A stretch of DNA of 64,000 nt, taken from assembly GCF_003346865.1 (NCBI RefSeq), contig NZ_QDKL01000003.1, positions 248,001 to 312,000 on the forward strand, in the 5' to 3' direction. The notes beneath the pieces were generated by a model that did not search any database, had not been told where the DNA came from, and worked only from the letters and a program-made list of their open reading frames with translations. This document shows positions 53,821 through 62,586 of this stretch, piece after piece. Within the stretch, counting starts at the first letter, position 1; the number at the start of each line of letters is the position of its first letter. Both the position numbers and the translations under genes were made by a program. The stretch is from Halobacteriovorax vibrionivorans. GTDB taxonomy: Bacteria; Bdellovibrionota; Bacteriovoracia; Bacteriovoracales; Bacteriovoracaceae.

Positions 53821-56800
53821 ATGTATCGATATATCATTATTGTTTTAACATTCATTCTACAATTGAACTTCGCCTACGGTGCGCAGACTTCAACATGTGT
53901 GGTTCAAAAAGAATCAACAGTGAGCAATAGTGTTCGAGATATCTGTAGTGCAACCTTAATTGATCAACACAATATTCTATTTGATCCTTCTTGCCAGGGC
54001 GGCGTAAACCCTAGAAGTAGAAGAAATCAAAGATATATCGTAAGCTGTGCCAATGGATTAACGTCATTTAAACTTCCAAGAATAAACACTTTTCGTCCTA
54101 AAAGAAGTTCCACATTATTCACATTTGAAGATGAGCTTCCTTTCATCCCGACAAAGCATTCTAATCAAGTCGATAATTCAACATTAGCAAATTGTTTTAT
54201 TGAAACCCACAAAAGACAAATTCCTTTAAGAAGTAACAGGCTCAAAGATGATACAAGAAATTTAAATTTTCAAAAAGATTTAAGTAATGCTCCTGTCTAT
54301 TGTAAGAGTACGAATGATGACGAAGTTGTACTCATGGGTACATTAGATGAGAATGGTCATTTCAAGGACATTGATAGTTTAAATAATGAGTTCTCAATTG
54401 AATCTGACTTTAAGGTAAATTTAGATACAAGTAATTACGAACAAGATTCAATATCAGAAATATGTCACGGTGCTTATCAGTGTGTAAGTGAATTAATTGA
54501 AGATGTAAATCAGCTTAATAAAGACTTAGATGAAATATTAAAGCGCTTTTCAAACAAACAAATAGAAGAAGAACGTCAACAACTTGCACGAGATTTTCAA
54601 GAACTTGAAGCAAAATGTCATCGAACAAATGTAGAGGCCAGAATCGATTACAATACAGGTAATGACGCCGGAATGGGTGATAAAGCAATGGGTGCTTTAG
54701 AAAAAGGTGTTATTGGTGTCTTTAGGGCCATTGAAAGCGTTAACCCATTTGATGATGAAGACTTCTTACTAAGTCAATTTAAAAACACTGAAGCAATTGC
54801 ACAGAACTTAAGTGAAGCAGAGATCAAAGCAACTTTTGATAAAGTTAACCAGCTTGATCTATCTAACTTTGAGAAAATACGAGAATTGGCCCTTGCCTAC
54901 TCTGAAACGGTAGTTCATAAGGTTCTTGATGAAATGGGAACTTTTGAAACTGCACAAGAAAAAAACGATTTTCTAAAATCGTATATGGATGATTTTAAAG
55001 TATGTCTTTCAAAAACAATAAACTCTTCCCAAGTTAAAGAATGTGCAAATACTTTCACTAATAATATTTCAACGGCCATTGGTGAAGTTGAATTAGATCG
55101 CCAAATTGGACTAAATTTTTCACCAGAAGATGATCTCTCTTCTTTAAAACTTAAAGCAAAGAATAAATATCTGGGTTGCCTTGATAAAAACTTAGGTAAA
55201 TTTGAAAAAATAATTGATGCCACTGCAACTGTTAAAGGATGTGTTTACCAGGGAATGATAGCAAGTTATCAAGAAACAAGAAGAACTCGCTTAAACGATA
55301 CCCTAAAGTCATACACTGGAAGAGATGATAATAGAGAGATTGTAACTTCCATCCTTTCAAAGACAAATACATGTCGATTTGCACCTGTGATAAACAAAGC
55401 AGATCACAATGACAGAGACTACCTTGCTTTAGCTCAAATGAGCACTGATAGTTTTACCAATGAAATAAAAGACTGCATCGATGGATTACAAAGAGTAGCA
55501 GCTGGTGATGTTGTTGAAATTGCCGTTAGAACAAATCAACAAATCGTAGAAAATTTAAGTGCAGATGAAGCGCAACTACTGTCTCAAGAACTAAAAGATA
55601 TTCATCTAAGAGCATGTATGGAGGCACGTAAGACGAGTGATGGAAATGAATGTGCAAAATTCGTTACGGCCATGGCAACACTAACAGCTGCGGAATCAAT
55701 TTTAAGAAATGAGTTTGAATCACAATTTGAAGACTTAAACCTACCACAACAAAGAAGAGATGAATTAACAGATGAAATAATCGAACAATACCAAGCTTGT
55801 GCACAACGTACAAAAGAAGAATACTACAAAGACTTAACAAAAGAGCCAAATGAGAAGTTAGTAAACAACTGCTTAACAGGTGCCATTAAAAAGCTATCTA
55901 GTAGTATCTTAGAAGACAGTATAAATAAGGCAACAGCAGAAAAAGATATCGATGTGTCTCTCGTATCCAGAGCAGTTGACCGTCAGAAACTAGAAAGACT
56001 AAAAACAGAGATTAAAAAATGTTTTGATGAGGGCCTAGGAAAGTATGAAACAATGAGTACTTACCAAGAAAACCTCAATAAAGAGATTGAAAATTGTACC
56101 TTTAAAACGCAAAAAACAGTTATTGAATCAATCGCACAAGAGATGGCCTCAGATAAGATTGGAGACTTTGGTTTAAGCGAGAATAAGACTAACGAAGTTA
56201 GACAATTAATCTCTAGTCATATCAATGCAAGTACTCCACTAGATATGGATGAAAGAATTGATACTCTAACTCCTCTACTGATAAGAAATGTCGCATCGGA
56301 GGCCATTGAGGGAACAGTAAGTGACTTTAAGTCAACAATGACAAAAGAAGAATATGAGACAAAGCGTGATCAAATTCAAGACCAATTAAATACATGCCTT
56401 GATAAGGTTATGTCTGAAAATGAAAAAGATACTTCTTTTAATGCTACTGATGCATCAAATATTTGTATCTCTGTTACAGCTAAGGATGCCTTTATTACAT
56501 TAGCACCAACTATAATAGAAGAGTCGATCGCACCTTTATTTAATTCAGAGCCACAAAAAGTTCTAGACTTAACAAATCGTGCAAAGAGAAATGTCATGCC
56601 TTGTCTTGCAAGAATTAAAGATGATGAAAACGCACAAGCTAATGCTGAAAAATGTGTTATTGATGAATTACCACAAATTGCGACAACAATAGCATCTCAA
56701 CTATTAGGAGATCTTAATAGTTTTGCAAATAAAGATGGAAGACAACCATCACTACTCGCTTCTAATAGCTACCAAGAATTTGAAAAGTGTCTTATACGTC

Positions 56801-57825
56801 TTGAGTCTCCTTCACTTAGCGAGGCTACTGAGAATATGAATGATTGTATAAAAGATCTTGAAAGAGGCGCTAAAACTGAATTACAAAAGCGATTTGTCCA
56901 TGTTTATGGCCAAAACAACCCAAGAGAAATTAATGAAGTTATCGATCTTATCCTACAAATTCCAGGAGAAGATAAAGCACAAGAATATAAAAGTAATGAA
57001 GAGACTTCAGGAACTCCTAATAGTGAATTGATTTCAACACTTGAGCTTCTTGGGGAAACGATGAAATATTCTTGCGACAATAATACAGCTGTCTGTCAGC
57101 AGCATATTTATAACGCAAAGATTTCACTCACAAGGCATTTTCAAAATAATCCAAATGCTACAACACAAGAAAATACGCAAGCTTTTATGAATAGCCCTAT
57201 CATGGACAACGTCATCGCTTCTCAAATAGGAATGACTCTTAATGAAACTTTTAAAACAGAGTTAAACGAATATAATGATAGCTCTAACCTTCTTAATAGA
57301 AAGATTGACGAGATTACAAATAATCGCATGTTAACTAATATTTTAGCAACGCCTGAAGGTAGGGAATTAAAATCATATATATTTGATAAAATTGAAAAGG
57401 GTGAATTAGATAATCTGGCCGAAGACACAAGACTTAGAGAGCTATTGGCCGAGGCCCTAACAAAAGATACTGGAGAAGGATCATTTGGAGATGGACTTGC
57501 TGAAGGCCTAGTTCAAATACAATTAAATAAGATGAGAAGAAGATCAAGTGGCTTTGGAGGACTATTTAGAGAGTTCAAAGTGAAGTTTGGTGACATTCTT
57601 AATATTATTGATCGTAAAGACTTCAAATGGGATATCCTAACAAAGACACGCTCTGGACAAAGAGCACGAGAGTACATGATTAAAGAAATACTCGCCCCTT
57701 CAATTAAAGGTGAAGACTTAAGTGCACTTGAGAGCAGAGACAGAAAATATCCAAATCAACAAGAAGAGCGACTTGGAAAGCTTACTGAAATGATCACACA
57801 GGCACTTAAAGAAGCTAATGATTAA
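53821..57825 (+). CDS. Giant secreted protein: degenerate trypsin-like head and Cys-paired helical repeats
   Basis: A 1334-residue exported protein (signal peptide ends LNFAYGA). Residues 22-190 follow the trypsin plan but lack the active site: CSATLIDQHNILFDPSC replaces the TAAHC region, and LSNAPVYCK the GDSGGP region. From about 210 on, it is highly helical and charged. Nine Cys pairs lie at 395/408, 453/474, 518/552, 599/611, 660/684, 734/759, 859/882, 928/945 and 990/1009. The gap from one pair to the next is 44-50 residues, once 100. The last 300 residues lack this pattern. I recognise no family. It has its own terminator. Confidence 0.7.
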   Translation: MYRYIIIVLTFILQLNFAYGAQTSTCVVQKESTVSNSVRDICSATLIDQHNILFDPSCQGGVNPRSRRNQRYIVSCANGLTSFKLPRINTFRPKRSSTLFTFEDELPFIPTKHSNQVDNSTLANCFIETHKRQIPLRSNRLKDDTRNLNFQKDLSNAPVYCKSTNDDEVVLMGTLDENGHFKDIDSLNNEFSIESDFKVNLDTSNYEQDSISEICHGAYQCVSELIEDVNQLNKDLDEILKRFSNKQIEEERQQLARDFQELEAKCHRTNVEARIDYNTGNDAGMGDKAMGALEKGVIGVFRAIESVNPFDDEDFLLSQFKNTEAIAQNLSEAEIKATFDKVNQLDLSNFEKIRELALAYSETVVHKVLDEMGTFETAQEKNDFLKSYMDDFKVCLSKTINSSQVKECANTFTNNISTAIGEVELDRQIGLNFSPEDDLSSLKLKAKNKYLGCLDKNLGKFEKIIDATATVKGCVYQGMIASYQETRRTRLNDTLKSYTGRDDNREIVTSILSKTNTCRFAPVINKADHNDRDYLALAQMSTDSFTNEIKDCIDGLQRVAAGDVVEIAVRTNQQIVENLSADEAQLLSQELKDIHLRACMEARKTSDGNECAKFVTAMATLTAAESILRNEFESQFEDLNLPQQRRDELTDEIIEQYQACAQRTKEEYYKDLTKEPNEKLVNNCLTGAIKKLSSSILEDSINKATAEKDIDVSLVSRAVDRQKLERLKTEIKKCFDEGLGKYETMSTYQENLNKEIENCTFKTQKTVIESIAQEMASDKIGDFGLSENKTNEVRQLISSHINASTPLDMDERIDTLTPLLIRNVASEAIEGTVSDFKSTMTKEEYETKRDQIQDQLNTCLDKVMSENEKDTSFNATDASNICISVTAKDAFITLAPTIIEESIAPLFNSEPQKVLDLTNRAKRNVMPCLARIKDDENAQANAEKCVIDELPQIATTIASQLLGDLNSFANKDGRQPSLLASNSYQEFEKCLIRLESPSLSEATENMNDCIKDLERGAKTELQKRFVHVYGQNNPREINEVIDLILQIPGEDKAQEYKSNEETSGTPNSELISTLELLGETMKYSCDNNTAVCQQHIYNAKISLTRHFQNNPNATTQENTQAFMNSPIMDNVIASQIGMTLNETFKTELNEYNDSSNLLNRKIDEITNNRMLTNILATPEGRELKSYIFDKIEKGELDNLAEDTRLRELLAEALTKDTGEGSFGDGLAEGLVQIQLNKMRRRSSGFGGLFREFKVKFGDILNIIDRKDFKWDILTKTRSGQRAREYMIKEILAPSIKGEDLSALESRDRKYPNQQEERLGKLTEMITQALKEAND

Positions 57826-57830
57826 GAAAT

Positions 57831-57864
57831 AAAAAAGGCCTCTTTAAAAAGAGGCCCTTTATTA
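57831..57864 (+). terminator. Intrinsic terminator
   Basis: GGCCTCTT pairs with AAGAGGCC, preceded by an A-tract and followed by CTTTATT. It can also serve the convergent gene ending at 57883. Confidence 0.85.
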
Positions 57865-57882
57865 TATAGAATTTAATTTAAA

Positions 57883-58629
57883 TTATCTCATTCTCTGAAG
57901 CATTCCCTGCCCGTTTACGAAGAATAAATCGTTTTCATCAATTGATCGTAGAACAGATGAGGCCTTATAATTAACTTTAATCATAGCGGAAGCAATTGGG
58001 CTATCAAGACTTCCTTGGTTAGCAATTGAGATTACTTCACTAGAAGCATTAAAGTTAAATCCCCAAGAAACACTAATATTACTTGCTGTAACAAATAATC
58101 CTGTTAAATAAGCACCCTTGCCTTCATATTTACCACCGTATTGAAATGCTACAGTATAAACAAAAGAGATAACCTCTGAGCCAAAGCCATTTTTATAAGT
58201 TACTTTAAATGAGCGAACAATTGGCATCTTCCAATTTGACATTGAACTAAACGTTGAGTTTGGATCATCCATATTTGGAATTACGCTAATGGCCTTAGCA
58301 AAACTTGAATTACTAACTGGCTTACCAGCTTCAACAATCTTCCAAATCTTTTGTCCCAAGGCAATGAATTTATCAATTGTCATAAATACTTGACCCAATG
58401 AAGCGGCACCAGACTTTTCGACTAAACCTTCATAGACAGCTTCATAATCAGGAGCGACTTCTTCAACCTCTCTTGATACAATATGTAAATATTGTTCTTG
58501 ATCAACGTTATCTAATTTTAAGAACGACTCTCTTGTCCCTACCTCAGGAACCTGAGCGAACGAATTGAATCCGATAACAATAGTTACAACGGTAACAAAT
58601 AAACTTAAAAATGAGTTTGATGATTTCAT
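57883..58629 (-). CDS. Secreted protein of unknown function
   Basis: A 248-residue exported protein with a signal peptide ending SFAQ. The N-terminal third is helical and charged; the C-terminal part is beta-rich with repeated aromatic/Gly strands (SFVYTVAFQYGGKYEGKG, VSWGFNFNASS). It has no cysteine. No family recognised. GGGAGG precedes the ATG. It is divergent from lexA, with two phased palindromes between the two genes. Confidence 0.72.
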   Translation of the reverse strand: MKSSNSFLSLFVTVVTIVIGFNSFAQVPEVGTRESFLKLDNVDQEQYLHIVSREVEEVAPDYEAVYEGLVEKSGAASLGQVFMTIDKFIALGQKIWKIVEAGKPVSNSSFAKAISVIPNMDDPNSTFSSMSNWKMPIVRSFKVTYKNGFGSEVISFVYTVAFQYGGKYEGKGAYLTGLFVTASNISVSWGFNFNASSEVISIANQGSLDSPIASAMIKVNYKASSVLRSIDENDLFFVNGQGMLQRMR

Positions 58630-58722
58630 TTAACCCTCCCAATGATTTGTTAAGACATAACTATCCTTTTCAAAGGAGACTCGTCAATAAAACAAGGGAG
58701 ATATCTGCCATTGTAAGTTTTT

Positions 58723-58761
58723 TTCACAAAAACCGTGAACATTTTTCACTAATTTTGTGAA
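58723..58761. promoter_or_regulatory. Two phased TTCAC-N7-GTGAA palindromes
   Basis: TTCAC-N7-GTGAA occurs at 58723-58739 and again at 58745-58761. The 22-bp period is about two helical turns. They lie between the divergent secreted-protein gene and the lexA promoter, and look like an operator pair for a dimeric regulator. Confidence 0.65.
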
Positions 58762-58772
58762 TTTTTAACAAT

Positions 58773-58801
58773 TTGACTTACGCAGTACTTACGCATAACA
58801 T
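58773..58801 (+). promoter_or_regulatory. lexA promoter with LexA-box-like site
   Basis: TTGACT (58773-58778), a 17-bp spacer and TAACAT (58796-58801) form the promoter. Between them, TTACGCAGTAC (58778-58788) differs by one base from the Bdellovibrio LexA box TTAC-N3-GTAA, and the half-site TTACGCA repeats at 58789-58795. Binding there would block the promoter, implying autoregulation. Confidence 0.65.
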
Positions 58802-58807
58802 ATGAAT

Positions 58808-59446
58808 ATGGCGTTAACTAAAAAACAGAATCAAGTTTATTTATATATTAAAGAGTATTTTGATAAAGAGGGCTATGCCCCAACTCAGAAAGAAATCAAA
58901 GAACACTTTGGGCTTAAGTCCTTTGGTTCAGTCAATAAGTACATGCACTATCTTCAAGAAGCAGGAAAAATCGAAATCGATTGGAATGCGAGACGTGGAA
59001 TAAAATTACTTGAAGAAATCACTGCCCCACCGGCCATGGTAACAACACATCAGGCACAATTTAGTGAGGTCCCACTGCTTGGTGATGTCGCCGCCGGAAA
59101 TCCCATTGAGGCCATTGAAAACCCATCAGAGCACACAATGGTTCCAAATCACATGGTGGCCAAACCAGGCCGATACTTTGCTTTAAATGTACAGGGTGAT
59201 TCAATGATTAATGACGGTATATTTGAAGGAGATATTCTTGTTTGCCGAGCACAAGAAAATGCAAACCAAGGTCAAACCGTTATTGCTGTTGTGGATAATG
59301 AGGCCACTGTAAAGAACTTCTACAAGAAAAAGAATTCTATTGAATTACACCCGGCCAATGATCGACTCTCACCTTTTATTATTACGGGGCAAAATGATTT
59401 TCGTATAGCTGGTATCGTCGTAGGCCTTCTAAGAAGTTATGAATAA
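58808..59446 (+). CDS. lexA: LexA repressor
   Basis: A 212-residue SOS repressor/autoprotease. The N-terminal winged helix is MALTKKQNQVYLYIKEYF through FGLKSFGSVNKYM. The cleavage site Ala-Gly is in GDVAAGNPIEA, the catalytic Ser in VQGDSMINDGI and the Lys in NEATVKNFYK. The second ATG (58808) is preferred over 58802 because the -10 box ends 6 nt before it and no Shine-Dalgarno exists; the first would add only Met-Asn. The last 8 bases overlap the menE-menH fusion. Confidence 0.95.
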   Translation: MALTKKQNQVYLYIKEYFDKEGYAPTQKEIKEHFGLKSFGSVNKYMHYLQEAGKIEIDWNARRGIKLLEEITAPPAMVTTHQAQFSEVPLLGDVAAGNPIEAIENPSEHTMVPNHMVAKPGRYFALNVQGDSMINDGIFEGDILVCRAQENANQGQTVIAVVDNEATVKNFYKKKNSIELHPANDRLSPFIITGQNDFRIAGIVVGLLRSYE

Positions 59447-61574
59447 CAAGAACTTCATTTCTCATATAATTAACAATCTTAATATTAGATTGGATTCTCC
59501 CCTTCTTTATAAAGATGACAAGGTCCAATTAACATACCAAGAATTATTAGAAGCAATCAGTAAAAGGCCTAACTTAGATCAGCTAGACCAATTAAAGCAA
59601 AGTGATAAATCTTATACATTCTTAAAATGGACGGAAAATAATAAAGAGTTTATTTGTCGCTATTTTCAATTAATAAACTTTGGCATTATTCCCATCCTTG
59701 TTGATGAAAGAAGATTACAAAACTCTCCTGGTGACTATGACATAAAAGATGTCTTTGAATCATTTCAAAAAAATCAAATTCATATAATTGAAAGATATGA
59801 AGATTGTGCAACAATACTCTACACTTCAGGAACAACAGGTACACCAAAGGGTGTACGTATCTCACTTAAAAATTTAATCTCTAGTGCAAAAGCAACTATT
59901 GAGCATTATCAAATTACATCAGAAGATAACTGGGCACTCTCACTTCCCCTATATCACATAGGTGGACTTATGATCTTATGGCGATGCCTGATGGCAGGCG
60001 CTAGCACGACTCTAGCACGCCCTGATAATGTGCAAGAAACAATCATTAATAGTAAGAAAGTTACAATGGCCTCACTTGTACAATTGCAACTTGAACGAAT
60101 TGTTAATATTGCGAGCATGGATGATTTTAAAAAGCTTAAGGGAGTCGTTCTTGGGGGATCAAAAGTAGATCCAACGTTAATGAAAAAGGCAATCTCAAAG
60201 AACTTAAAGCTTTCAAATTCATATGGAGCAACAGAGAGTTGTGCTCAATTCTTAGCAACACCATTTACCACTGATCTGCAAACGCTTATGAGTGTTGGAA
60301 GTCCAATGAATGGCCATGTCTTTATCGAAAATGATCACCTCATTTTAGAAGGTGACAGTATTGCGCTAGGTTACCTTAATGGAGAAAACTTTAATTCAAG
60401 ACTAATGACCAATGACAAGGCCACTTATGATGCCAATAATAATATTTCAATTATAGGAAGAAGTGATAACACTTTTCAAAAAGCAGCTGAAAATATAAAC
60501 CCAGAAAATATTGAAGCAAAAATAAACGTAGGCTTAGAAACAAATTGTTATGTCGTCCCTATTGATAATAATCGTTATGAAAACCTTATCAGTTTAATTT
60601 TTGATAAGAGAGAAACTCTTAAGAAAGTAAATAAAATTATTAATGACTCCCTAATTCCATTTGAAAGGCCACATCTCATTTATCAATGTGATGATATAAG
60701 CTCTTACCAGAAAGGAATTAAAATTAGTCGCAAGCAGATTGCGTCAACATTAAATGAGCTACACGATGGCTTCAGTGAGAAGCTCTATTTAAACGCTTGT
60801 GGTAGGCCTAGTGGCGATATTCTTATCGTCTCTCATGGATTTATGGGAGAGGCCCTAGAGTTTGAAAACTTGATTCAAGAACTTAAAGAAAAGTATTTAA
60901 TTATCTTTATCGATCTTCCAGGCCATGGGAGCAATTGCAAATTAGAAAGCTTAGAAGAGTTTAAAAATGAGATGATTAATTTCATAAAAAATGCCAGCAA
61001 TAAGGATCGTAAAATAAATTTCCTAACTTATTCAATGTCGGCCCGTATATTCCAGGAAATTCTTTTAGATAAACGACTTTCTAAGATCCAAAATATTGAT
61101 AATTTTATTAATGAGTCTGGATCACCAGGCTTCTTAACAGATGAGGACTCACGAAAAAAACGCATGGCCCATGATGGCCGAATCTTTGATAAATATAATT
61201 CAAATCAAGATGCAAGAGAGTTTTACAAAAACTGGTACGAGCAGAGTGTTTTTACAAAAGTAAATGAACATAGTGAATATCAAAACATGATTGAAACGAA
61301 GTCTGCACAACTTCCTTCTATGATCACTTATTGGCAAAAAGCTGCTACGACTTTATCTGTAGCAAACCAAGAAAACCTTTTGGACATTACAAAACTGCCT
61401 AAAGGAATGAAGTATCACTATATACACGGCAGACTTGATACAAAATATTCTCAATACGCCCAGCAACTCAAGGCCCATGGTGCATTCACCTATGAAATAG
61501 CAGATGCTTCACACAACACTCACCTCATGTCCCCACAAGATTACTTAAAAGTTCTTCATAAAATACTGAAATAA
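59439..61574 (+). CDS. Fused o-succinylbenzoate-CoA ligase and SHCHC synthase-like hydrolase (MenE-MenH)
   Basis: A 711-residue bifunctional protein for menaquinone synthesis. The N-terminal AMP-forming ligase (about 1-440) has ILYTSGTTGTPKGVR, LSLPLYHIGGLMIL and SNSYGATESCAQ, matching MenE. The C-terminal alpha/beta-hydrolase (about 455-711) has IVSHGFMGEALEFENL, FIDLPGHG, the Ser in LTYSMSARIF, the Asp in HGRLDTKYSQY and the His in SHNTH, matching MenH. The MenH-typical ESGSPGFLTDEDSRKKRMAH block is also present. The start codon overlaps the lexA stop, so the two are translationally coupled. Confidence 0.85.
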   Translation: MNNKNFISHIINNLNIRLDSPLLYKDDKVQLTYQELLEAISKRPNLDQLDQLKQSDKSYTFLKWTENNKEFICRYFQLINFGIIPILVDERRLQNSPGDYDIKDVFESFQKNQIHIIERYEDCATILYTSGTTGTPKGVRISLKNLISSAKATIEHYQITSEDNWALSLPLYHIGGLMILWRCLMAGASTTLARPDNVQETIINSKKVTMASLVQLQLERIVNIASMDDFKKLKGVVLGGSKVDPTLMKKAISKNLKLSNSYGATESCAQFLATPFTTDLQTLMSVGSPMNGHVFIENDHLILEGDSIALGYLNGENFNSRLMTNDKATYDANNNISIIGRSDNTFQKAAENINPENIEAKINVGLETNCYVVPIDNNRYENLISLIFDKRETLKKVNKIINDSLIPFERPHLIYQCDDISSYQKGIKISRKQIASTLNELHDGFSEKLYLNACGRPSGDILIVSHGFMGEALEFENLIQELKEKYLIIFIDLPGHGSNCKLESLEEFKNEMINFIKNASNKDRKINFLTYSMSARIFQEILLDKRLSKIQNIDNFINESGSPGFLTDEDSRKKRMAHDGRIFDKYNSNQDAREFYKNWYEQSVFTKVNEHSEYQNMIETKSAQLPSMITYWQKAATTLSVANQENLLDITKLPKGMKYHYIHGRLDTKYSQYAQQLKAHGAFTYEIADASHNTHLMSPQDYLKVLHKILK

Positions 61575-61600
61575 TGCTTATTTTTGTGTCAGAAGAGATT

Positions 61601-61620
61601 AACTTCTTACAACTTCTTAC
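61601..61620. repeat. Tandem 10-bp direct repeat upstream of the first protease
   Basis: AACTTCTTAC occurs twice without a gap (61601-61610 and 61611-61620), directly before TATAAG (61621-61626), a possible -10 box. A 10-bp period is one helical turn, as in some response-regulator sites. Confidence 0.5.
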
Positions 61621-61693
61621 TATAAGCTCTCGAAATTTGCAGGAGTGTGACTGAGGTCATAGACTTTTTGTTCACAAACAAAGGGAGATCGTA

Positions 61694-62443
61694 GTGAAAA
61701 AGTTAATACTTGTGACATTATTGCCACTTACCGTCTTTGCAATGGACAAGTCTATATGTGGAATGGATGAACGTGTACCATCAAGTGACCCTAAGGTTGG
61801 GCGTTCACTAGAAAATAAAAGAGATAAAGCTGGTTGTACTGTAACTCTAATTTCAAACTCATGTGTAATTTCAGTCGGACACTGTGCTGCAACTCTAAAC
61901 TACCTAGAGTTCAATACACCTACTTCAACAAGAAGAGGTATCAGACACCCAGGTCCAAAAGATATCTATCGCGCAGATAGAACAACACTTAAATATAAGA
62001 GCAATGGACAAGGTGATGATTGGGCAGTTGTAAAAGCACTACCAAATGAGCACACTGGACTTCTACCAGGTCAAGCACAAGGTTATTACCCAATCGCTAA
62101 AGAAGTTCCACCAATTGGAACAATGCTTTCAATTACAGGATATGGAAGTGACCGTGGTGAATATGAAAGACACTTCGCTCAACAAAATAATTTTGGACCG
62201 CTAAAAACTGTTGGTGGATCAATTTGGAATGGTGGACACAGACCTGCCCTTCTAGAGCATAGAGTTGATACAATGGGTGGTAACTCTGGTTCAAGTATTA
62301 TCAATCTTGAAACTGGTGAAATCATTGGTGTTCACTCTCATGGTGGATGTTACACAAGTGATGATAGCAAGAATGCAGGAACAGTTCTTCAACTTCACCC
62401 AGAATTCAAAGCAGCAGTTGAAAGCTGTCTAGCATCTGAATAA
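61694..62443 (+). CDS. Secreted trypsin-like serine protease (S1B type), paralog A
   Basis: A 249-residue exported protease. A GTG start has GGGAG 7-9 nt upstream and opens the signal peptide (MKKLILVTLLPLTVFA). The triad is SVGHCAAT (His), GDDWAVVK (Asp) and TMGGNSGSSI (Ser). ICGMDERVP, GCTVTLISNSC and HSHGGC place Cys that can form disulfides. It is clearly homologous to the next gene (same block order and most motifs), so the pair arose by duplication. An intrinsic terminator separates them. Confidence 0.92.
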   Translation: MKKLILVTLLPLTVFAMDKSICGMDERVPSSDPKVGRSLENKRDKAGCTVTLISNSCVISVGHCAATLNYLEFNTPTSTRRGIRHPGPKDIYRADRTTLKYKSNGQGDDWAVVKALPNEHTGLLPGQAQGYYPIAKEVPPIGTMLSITGYGSDRGEYERHFAQQNNFGPLKTVGGSIWNGGHRPALLEHRVDTMGGNSGSSIINLETGEIIGVHSHGGCYTSDDSKNAGTVLQLHPEFKAAVESCLASE

Positions 62444-62471
62444 TATCAAATAAATAAAATTTAAATCTATA

Positions 62472-62499
62472 GAAAGCCTCCAGTTTGGAGGCTTTTTTT
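62472..62499 (+). terminator. Intrinsic terminator
   Basis: AAAGCCTCC pairs with GGAGGCTTT around AGTTT, followed by a T-run. It separates the two protease genes into independent transcripts. Confidence 0.9.
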
Positions 62500-62586
62500 G
62501 TCTATAAAAGATTCAAAAATATAGATTCTGCCCTCGCCGTGCGTTATTTTAAATCATTCAAATATTAATTAAATGCGGGGAAGACT

